From the NCBI GenBank assembly GCA_007258455.2, contig VDFB02358134.1:210053394-210117393 (forward strand): DNA of 64,000 nt. The letters run 5' to 3'. Each line of letters opens with the position of its first letter. The stretch's first letter is position 1. This document shows, one piece after another, positions 57,298-64,000 of this stretch. Origin of the DNA: Sequoia sempervirens (Eukaryota > Streptophyta > Pinopsida > Cupressales > Cupressaceae). The notes beneath the pieces were generated by a model. It ran no database searches. It was not told where the DNA came from and saw only the letters and a list, made by a program, of their open reading frames with translations. The translations under genes were made by a program, and so were the position numbers.

Positions 57298-58234
57298 CTA
57301 TTCTGAATCCATTGACGGTGCCGATGTAGAGACTGGTGCCATGATATGCCAATAATGACCTTGCTGAAGGAGTTGTCTTGTTAGGATCGTATCACTTGTA
57401 TACAACTGATTGATGTCATTGTGATCCTTTCTGATACTAGAGTTGGCCTTATAAAAATACACACATCGCAATAGAGTGCCATGAGAGTCCTTGAGGTAAA
57501 GAGTTGCTGCCAAGATGTGACAGACTTGTGACATAGGATTTTTGGACTTTAGGTGAGATGTAGGATTATGACAAATGATGGTAGATGTGGAAAGGTTGTT
57601 TGGACATTTGGATGAATGAATTTTTATTTTCCAAACTTTGGATGGTGGATGACAGATTTTGGAGGGATGGTGTTTGGAACCAACACTTTTATATGCCTTG
57701 ATTGATGACCATTTTGAAGGAGGTGGACATGTATTATATGTGGGAGTCCTCTTGTATTGTGGCTCCACATTATGATTGACTTTTGTACTTGACTTGGTGT
57801 CTTTGTTTGATCCATCTTTCTTTGGGATCCATTTTAATTTCATTTGTCCACTTGTCCTTTTGTTTGATTCAATGGCCTTTGACATTTGATTTTGATCTTT
57901 TGACTTGTAAGACTTTTGTTTTTGTTGGTCCCAAAGGGGAGGTTGATTTATGATGGAATGACGGTTTATGGTGTGGGTGGAGGGGGTGTTGGTAACAATC
58001 TTATGACAAGGATTTCTCATGGACTCCATTTTGATGTTTGTATTTGACAAAGTTTCCCCCAATATCGAGGAGGTACCACTGACATTGTTTGATTTGCTAT
58101 CTGAGGAATAGCCAAGACCTTGATGTTTGTAATTTTCCTGAAGTTGTATTGGTTCTAGAATGCCTTGCTCATGTATGCCTAGTCCTTTGCCTTGATATTG
58201 CATGCTTTGACAAATTCTATTTGCAATGGGGTAT
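57298..58234 (-). pseudogene. Gag-like protein of the LARD-like element, C-terminal part
   Basis: A 301-codon frame (ATG at 58,203) that is very likely the continuation of the upstream frame: the two are separated only by a one-base shift at the run of eight T at 58,238-58,245, after which the frame stays open through KYPIANRICQSMQYQGKGLG. The product is polar and rich in Lys, Ser, Asn and Pro, with SKSNNVSGTSS, KWIPKKDGSNKDTKSSTK and a Cys/His-containing end (CHNPTSH, QVCHILAAT, LLRCVYFYKA). No CCHC knuckle in canonical spacing. A nucleic-acid-binding tail is plausible from charge only. Confidence 0.5.
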
Positions 58235-59499
58235 TTATTTTTTTTGAAAGCAAGATGCTAACCCATCATTAGGTATGTGGATACTTTCACTTGTAATATT
58301 TTCGTCTGCAAGAAAGCCTGCTCTGACAAAGATAGATGACCCTAGTTGATAAAGTGTCTTAGCTTCATTATCATGTTGGACATATTCCTGACTGATATCT
58401 TTGGTCTGATCGTGTGACATATCAGGTTCAGATGATTCTATTGGTGCTTCCAAGTCAATGTCGAAGCCATCATCATGTTTAGTGTCATAGAGTCCAATGA
58501 TTTTAGCTATAACTTGATCATATGCAAGTGTGTCCCTAGTGGAAGATTCTTGTTTTGGAGGAATATCATCTATGTGTCCCATGAAGGAAAGTGTCTCATC
58601 ATGGGAAATTTCAATAGTCGAGGCTTTTATAGAGTCAGCAAGTGTTTGATCATGAATGGCATAAAGGTCAAGGAGTGGACCATTTTGGATTTCTTGGTCA
58701 ATGGTAGGGTCTTGCTTGAAGATGGGGTTGTCATGGATTATATAGTCGGAAATAGAGCCATTGTCAAGGAGAGGTGTGTTTTGGATGTCATGATTGTCTT
58801 GAAGGACTTCATGGATGGACTGAAAGATAGGGTCATTGGATGGACTACCTTGTTCTTGACATGAGGGTGACATTATAAGGTCATGCTTTGGACTTTCATT
58901 TTGACATGTATCCTCAAGTTTATTAAATGGGATTTGACTTTGGACTATGATAGAATTTTCATGACTAGATGTGGCTTGTGAGGGGGTGACTTGAAAAGGA
59001 TTAATGACCAAAGGACTAGGATAGGACGTGGGGATTTGGACTGGACTAGTATATGAAGGACTAGGATAGGACATGGGAACTTGGACTAGACTAGTATATG
59101 AAGGATTGGGATAGGATATGGGGACTTGGACTAGAGTAGCATGTGAAGGACTAGGGTATGACGTTGAGACTTGGACCGAATATGACATGGAGTCTTGGAC
59201 TGGATTAACTATTGAAGGACAAGGATATGACATGGAGACTTCGACTGGATTGGTGTAAGGTTGATTGAAAGAGGATATGGAGACTTGGACCAGATCGGTA
59301 TGGTATGATTGGGGACTTGACATGAGTTGGTAGATGATTGATAAGGGATGTAGACTTGAACGGGATTAATAGGTGAAGGACTAGCATATGATGTGGAGAC
59401 ATGGAATGGACTAGTGGATAGTTGGCTTCTCTTGTCAAAGTTAGGATAAGGGTGATAAGTGGATGTTTGTTGTGAATTAATGGTAGGATTTGTGTCAAG
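58235..59499 (-). pseudogene. Gag-like protein of the LARD-like element, middle part with 15-residue repeats
   Basis: From 59,323 a 362-codon frame opens with about eight tandem units of 15 residues of the type VQVPMSYPSPSYTSP (58,990-59,420; 45 bp period). The first two units lie in the frame of the upstream part, so a shift near 59,330 split the protein. After the repeats comes an acidic, Asp/Glu/Ile-rich region with SISDYIIHDNPIFKQDPT and GFDIDLEAPIESSEPDMSHD. Repetitive Ser/Pro/Tyr regions are unusual in gag and could be a flexible or assembly-prone segment. No known domain. Confidence 0.5.
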
Positions 59500-59502
59500 T
59501 GA

Positions 59503-59916
59503 CTATTGATTGTGAGGGTAGATGGATGGTGGCAAAGTATTTATGTCAAAGCCTTGTGGTAACTTAGCCCCTAAGTCCAAAAGCATGGCTAGATACCTTT
59601 GAGGGTCATGTAAGACTAATTTTTTTACAAAGGAGAATATATCAGGATTTTGCTTTGCAGCTTCTATGTCTTTGAAATATGCTTGTCCATTTGGGTCTCT
59701 TTCTATGAATGGCTCAAAAATGTTTTGTGATGAAGATGGCATGTTCATGTTGTGAAATGGGTCAGAAAAGGTCCAATGTTTGTTCGTGTCATAAGTGTTA
59801 TTGTCGATGTTGGGATAAGAATCTTGTCCAAAGTTTGTCATTTGTCGTTGTTGTCTTTGAAGCCTAGTCTCAACCGTAAAAGGGATTTTCTCAAGCAAGA
59901 ATGATGAGAATGACAA
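59503..59916 (-). pseudogene. Gag-like protein of the LARD-like element, N-terminal part
   Basis: ATG at 59,916 starts a 137-codon frame (VETRLQRQQRQMTNF, WTFSDPFHNMNMPSSSQNIF, GQAYFKDIEAAKQNPDIFSF, LHDPQRYLAMLLDLGAKLPQ) that ends at a TAG at 59,503-59,505, after PHNQ. The same frame reopens directly after the stop (SLDTNPTINSQQTS) into the repeat region, so the stop is a premature one. It begins about 100 bp inside the 5-prime LTR, as gag should. Whole protein, with one stop and two shifts repaired in thought, would be near 870 residues. I did not identify the family. Confidence 0.55.
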
Positions 59917-60017
59917 CTAAATGTAGGGATGACACTAGCCTATGTTTTTTGGATTTTTTGGATAAAGGATGATAATGCAAGACTATGTTTTTGGATTTTT
60001 GACAATAAGGGATACAA

Positions 60018-60939
60018 TATGACTATGACAATGTCTATGAAAATAATGACTTCTAATGCCAAATAACTATAATGACTATTAAATTAAAAATGAAATTGTC
60101 GGATCCTGAAATTATGAGCAAAATTGTCTTTTATGGAAAACACAATTTTGAGCGGACGGATGAGATTAATTGATGACAAGAACCTAAAATGAAAGGACAA
60201 GATTTAATTTGACAATCCCTAATCAGGGTTAGGGAAAAATCCTTAATCAAATGGTCAAAATAATATCGGATCAACGGTGGAGAATAAATGAGACAAATTA
60301 ATTAGAAAATGAAGATTTTCAAAAAATCAATAAGATAAAGATTGTCTGATTTACGAGATTCAAAAAATCAAGAAGATAAGATTACCTAATTTGCAAGATT
60401 CGAAAAATCAAAGAGATAAGATTTGGACTGAAGATAAGATTTGGAAAATCAAGAATCTGCCTGATTGCTTGATTTTTGGAAGATTAGTTACTAATTTGAA
60501 TTAAAATAATTCAAATTATGGATTTTGAGAGATAATAAATAATCTTTTTCAGATTATTTATCAAAAAGGACTGACAGTTAGGATCGACATGACATTTTAA
60601 ATAATTTAATTTATTTAAAATGAGAAGAATATGAAATTAGCAATTAAATAATTAAATTTAATTATTTAATTTAAGAGATAAGATCAATTAATTAAATAAA
60701 TTAATCAATTTATTTAATTAAAGGAAGACTTAGACAATTAATGACGTATTTAATAAATAAATAAAATTTATTTATTTAATAATCATGAAGAATAAATGAC
60801 ATGAATTATTTAAATAAATATGAATTATTTAATCAATAGTTGAATATGGACCAAGGACATAATTAAATGTCATAATTATGCTAGGACGAAAGTGGTAAAA
60901 ATGAAGCTTGTAGGCCTAGGTCATTTTTAGGTGTCTACA
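60018..60939 (-). repeat. 5-prime LTR of the LARD-like element
   Basis: 922 bp, ending on the + strand at GTGTCTACA. Matches 53,343-54,331 along its length with about 16 substitutions and the 67-bp gap. Its inner end is directly followed by unrelated sequence with no tRNA-complementary primer site, so its U5 end and the leader seem to be deleted. Confidence 0.88.
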
Positions 60940-61319
60940 GTGGGAATTCTCACTATATATACTGCTCTTTATTTTTGAAGGGTTCTAGAGGTTACAAATT
61001 CCATGAGTTCTAAGAGTTCAAGAATTGCAAAATTTTAGAGACACCAGGCCTTTTATTGTTATTAGATTATTGTAGAAAGACTCATAGACTATGCCATTGT
61101 TTGGATTTTCTATTTCTCTTAAGCTATTTGATTAACTTTATACAGTGCCATTATTGTTTGAATGGTTCATTAGTAGAACTTCTATAATTTTAATGCTAGT
61201 TTACTGGTTTAGATCCTGTCTTTTGACCCCTCTTTTCAGTAAATGGGTGTGAAAATTATTTTATGTCATTGAATGCATTGTTCATGCTTCAATATTTATT
61301 TTCTATCATTCCAAGATAT
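60940..61319. other. No feature recognised
   Basis: AT-rich sequence between the LTR and the Ty3 relic. It could be the disrupted gag N-terminal region of that relic, but no frame shows it. Confidence 0.35.
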
Positions 61320-62260
61320 GTTTTCTAGGTACACATATCTGCGTGCATCACAGAATGATGCTTCCACATCTGGCTCTTCGAAGGAAGAGATGAGAAATTT
61401 CAAGGAAATGTTGTAGACTATTGTCAATGATAGAAATGTCATCAAGTGAAACCATGAAGTGCCTTCGAGGCTGAGCTACCATAATTATCAAGGTGGGAAA
61501 TCTTCTTACCAACAAAACTAGTTCAATGAGGTGCTCGCACAAATTCGCAGGTGCAAACAACAAATCAAATAGTGTCGATACCTTCTTTGCTAAAGAGCGC
61601 TAATCTAAGCTCAAGCAGAGAACTAACTGATAGGAAAAAAATTTAAGTTAAGACACCAACCCCTGGTGCTTCCCTTGTGGTGATTCACACATGCCTCAAA
61701 ACTATCCATGTGGAAACCTACAACAAAAGGTGGTGGAGTAGCGTAACCAAGGTACAACATTAGATCCTGAAGGTTATGTGTATACCTCTTCCCAAATGGA
61801 CAACGTGGTGCTCACCGCACAAATTCAGGGGATGTCACTGGAAAAAGAAGCAGACATCACTCCTAATCATGCAGTCTTATCATGGATGGAAGAAGAAGAA
61901 GTGGTGTTTGTGAATGATGCATCCACATCTAAAACACTGCAAGTATAGTCCAATTACAAAACCCGCTCAAAAAGGAGATTCAAGGGTGAACCATTCATCC
62001 CTCAACTAGTCATCCCATAGCCTAAAATTTCTTCTAACTAGATGCCTAGTACCTCCACAATGGTGCCACAGTATCCACCATGAAGGGAAATTGTTATAGC
62101 AAGAGCTAAGGAGTAGAAATCCCAGAATCTTCCACCATTCAATGTTGTAGAACAATTAAAAAAAGCATCTGCTAATGTGTCTCTATGAGATATCTTAGAC
62201 ATTCTGGAGCATAAGATATTAGTACAGAAGGCTCTCCAAGAGGATGCAAGCATAATTCCA
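61320..62260 (+). pseudogene. Ty3-type gag end: zinc knuckle and linker
   Basis: In one + frame, pieces such as YLRASQNDASTSGSSKEEM lead into PWCFPCGDSHMPQNYP at 61,661-61,708, a zinc knuckle in which the last Cys is Tyr. The frame then continues with only scattered stops through DPEGYVYTSSQMDNV, LSWMEEEEVVFVNDAS and KRRFKGEPFIPQ to the protease. Most stops here fit C-to-T loss of CAG (V-stop-S, P-stop-P, N-stop-M, E-stop-K) or CGA (VSL-stop-DI). Knuckle-then-protease order is standard for gag-pol of plant Ty3 elements. Confidence 0.7.
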
Positions 62261-62884
62261 ATGGAGCATTCGCTCAAAGTAAAGGTTGTTGATCAATCAC
62301 CTCCTACCAAAGTTCTCACAAATAGCACAACAGAAGCCCCTGCTGAAGTAAAAGATAAGTTGAAGCCTCAACCCTTCTTCTTAACTCTCATTATAAGGGA
62401 TAAATTATTACATAATTCTATTGTCGACTCTAGTGCTAGCACCATAGTCATGCCCGAGAAGATAGTTGAGGCCTTAGGACATAGCTACGAATCTTTAAAA
62501 AGGGGGGTTATGCAACTTGATGGGAATAAATTTGATACTATAGGTCTCATCAAAGACCTCCCATTGACTTTGTTCACTTTCCCCAGTATCACAATCCCTC
62601 AAGACACTATGATCATAGATGTTCCCCCTATGTTTGGTCTCTACCTATCCCGGGAGTTTACTTCAAAAATAGGTGGGTATGTTTCTCTAGACTGGTCGCA
62701 TTTGATCTTAAGGACCGAACATGAAGCTAAAATGAAGATAGTATCTAAAGCTCTGCATTTAGAACATGTGGCCAATGAAGCCATGATCAACTTTGAGGCC
62801 ACTCATACCTCTATCACCAAGCAAGAAATGTATCATGTTGAGCTACTGGAAGATGAAAAAATGACTAGAGATCAGACCTCTTAA
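62261..62884 (+). pseudogene. Ty3-type aspartic protease (retropepsin) domain
   Basis: A 207-codon frame, continuous with the linker upstream. It reads FFLTLIIRDKLLHNSIVDSS then ASTIVMP, the retropepsin active-site loop, but DSG is DSS (the codon at 62,432-62,434 is AGT, one change from GGT), which should damage catalysis. It then has DLPLTLFTFPSITIPQDTMI, IDVPPMFGLYLSREFTSKIG and GYVSLDWSHLIL, the flap and C-terminal half as found in plant Ty3 polyproteins. The protease normally cuts gag-pol into its parts. A TAA at 62,882-62,884 separates it from the next domain in the same frame. Confidence 0.85.
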
Positions 62885-63420
62885 GAAGATGTTCTCTTGA
62901 TCAAACATATAGATATTTATCCTTTCGAAAACTACCATGCTATTGGGTTGGGCACCTATGTCATCTATGATGAAGATCAATTACTCTCGAAGGTCTTGAA
63001 AGAACCCGAAAGCCATCAAGCCTCAAAGATATGGATGTTGCACTTCGAAAGAGCAAGGAGTGAGACAGACACAAGAGCTGGGATATGTTTAATATCCCAT
63101 GCAATGCAAAGACACTACTTGGTCTTTTTGCTTCTAGTTTGCTTGCTCAAACAATGAAGTTGAATATGAAGGATTAGTGCAAGGTTTAAGCCTTGTAGAG
63201 AGAATGGTCATCAAGCATCTGATGGTATTTAGAGATTCCAAACTAGTGCTCAATCAAAGCTGAGGAATTTTTTTAGTTAAGAATGTTCACATGCGATCCT
63301 ATAGACACCGAGTTTGGGACCTAAATGAGGGATTTGAAGCCTTCACCATTCAAATGGTGCCCCAAGAATAAAATACATTAGTGGATCACATGGAAAAAAT
63401 CAGATCCCAGTTTGATCCCA
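62885..63420 (+). pseudogene. RNase H-like domain placed before RT
   Basis: In the protease frame, KIWMLHFERARSETDTRAG and ICLISHAMQRHYLVF match the first strands of plant-type RNase H (usually YFDGA; the catalytic Asp appears as Glu). After a shift near 63,135 come NNEVEYEGLVQGLSLVERM, IKHLMVFRDSKLVLNQS, stop, GIF, and SYRHRVWDLNEGFEAFTIQM, then VPQE, stop, NTLVDHMEK: the second acidic residue, the DS(E/K)LV strand and the last helix. RNase H removes the RNA template during copying. In most Ty3 pol genes RNase H follows RT; here RT starts afterwards. Confidence 0.72.
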
Positions 63421-64000
63421 CCTCCAACCTCACTCACAAAAAACACTCTATATGAGTGATAGTCCGACTAGCCATTCCATACAATGACCAAAGTTGGAAA
63501 GTGTTTGATAGTGATGAACACATTGCCACATTCATCCAATTGTTGGAAGAATTTTTCAACCAACTCCAACCAAAGATCACCAAAGCTTATGAAGGAAAAT
63601 TCATTTAACTGAAATCCAACAAGCTTCCAAAGGGACTGGTCACTCTCAAAAATATTTTCAATTGTGATGATGTGAGAAACAACAAGAGGAAATTTGTAGC
63701 AGAAAAATATGGCTATGTGGGTCTCTAGGTTGGAGATGGAAGAAAGCTCAAAGTCCGGAAGGATGTCCCATATTATGATAAAGAAAGTCTCATTGACTTT
63801 TGTGAAAAATATGGAGTGGTGGCCTAGTCATATGATGACCTTAGGGGATATGATCCCAATATCATCCAACATACAATAGAGTTGGTGGAAGGTGCAAAAC
63901 TAGTCTACCAAAAACAAAACCTATTGAATCCAAAGATTGAAGTGCTAATGGTGCAAGAATCAACAAAGCTAATCTAGTCGTGGATTGTCTTCTCAATTAA
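63421..64000 (+). pseudogene. Ty3-type RT, N-terminal part, running off the window
   Basis: The same frame continues through VRLAIPYNDQSWKVFDSDEH, GLVTLKNIFNCDDVRNNK and LIDFCEKYGVVA, then a stop (Trp expected before SYDD), SYDDLRGYDPNIIQHTIEL, VEGAKLVYQKQNLLNPKIEV and LMVQESTKLI, stop, SWIVF. The DLRGYD...QHTIEL and K-L/I-S-I-F-I steps are the lead-in to Ty3 reverse transcriptase. The polymerase motifs themselves would lie beyond base 64,000. TAG stops replace expected Trp and Glu codons. Expected next: RT core, RNase H and integrase. Confidence 0.75.

Larger units (their letters stand above)
53343..60939 (-). mobile_element. LARD-like LTR retroelement, reverse orientation, gag-like ORF only
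   Basis: Two LTRs (53,343-54,331 and 60,018-60,939) differ by about 2% plus one gap of 67 bp. The reverse-strand order is 5-prime LTR, a gag-like coding region (59,916 to 57,298), about 3 kb of repeat-rich non-coding DNA, a polypurine tract at 54,346-54,332 (CAAAGAGGGGCAAAA) and the 3-prime LTR starting TGTAGACACC. No protease, RT, RNase H or integrase is seen, so it would need an autonomous partner. No primer-binding site is found next to the right LTR, and a 5-bp target duplication is not evident. Confidence 0.82.

Noticed and set aside
58475..58864. 129-codon forward frame
   Set aside because: It is antisense to the gag-like frame of the LARD-like element, which has the better continuity and position.
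62038..62277. 79-codon reverse frame
   Set aside because: Antisense shadow of the Ty3 gag-protease region.

Overview
The window looks like intergenic DNA from a large, repeat-rich seed-plant genome; a gymnosperm is my inference, not proven. It is AT-rich and has no intact cellular gene that I can recognise. Almost every stretch that reads as protein is a decayed transposable element. Plant hallmarks are a plant-type LINE with a C-terminal RNase H domain, Ty3-type pol pieces, CCCTAAA-like degenerate repeats, GT-AG introns of about 100 bp, and tRNA- and 5S-derived repeats. In-frame stops are often the codons that C-to-T changes make from CAG, CAA, CGA or TGG, as expected of methylated, silenced DNA.

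Layout. 1-839: reverse-strand gag relic. 840-9,630: mostly unassigned AT-rich DNA with a scattered GCGATGAGCGAT repeat, a divergent tandem duplication and a Pro/Gln-rich relic. 9,640-15,285: nearly full-length decayed LINE. 15,575-16,372 and 26,477-27,269: two copies of one inverted-repeat transposon of about 0.8 kb. 16,541-16,708: tRNA-derived SINE-like repeat. 17,217-18,692: a purine arm followed by a pyrimidine arm. 19,424-20,278: a long foldback. 20,703-20,775: a 5S rRNA-derived fragment. 21,150-24,760: a second LINE relic split by a 1.16 kb inverted-repeat element.

26,060-34,930: minisatellites, AAACCCTAA-rich duplications, and between them a four-exon reverse-strand pseudogene (31,338-33,211) whose exons join in phase. 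It resembles a poorly characterised DDE-transposase-like family. 39,230-40,782 and 48,681-50,969: two divergent retroelement relics, each with gag running into a polypurine tract and LTR without pol. 40,863-44,908: an unfamiliar element of about 4 kb with 96-bp direct repeats, primer-site-like motifs and long unrecognised reading frames. 45,231-52,026: one TC-rich tract apparently split by two insertions. 53,343-60,939: a reverse-strand LTR element of about 7.6 kb, fairly young, coding only for a gag-like repetitive protein. 61,320-64,000: a forward Ty3-type relic with zinc knuckle, protease, an RNase H-like domain and then the start of reverse transcriptase, running off the window.

The elements do not work together as a pathway; what the window records is layered insertion, duplication and decay. 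The best candidates for something undescribed are the 31.3-33.2 kb DDE-like pseudogene, the 40.9-44.9 kb element, and the unusual order of pol domains at the right edge.
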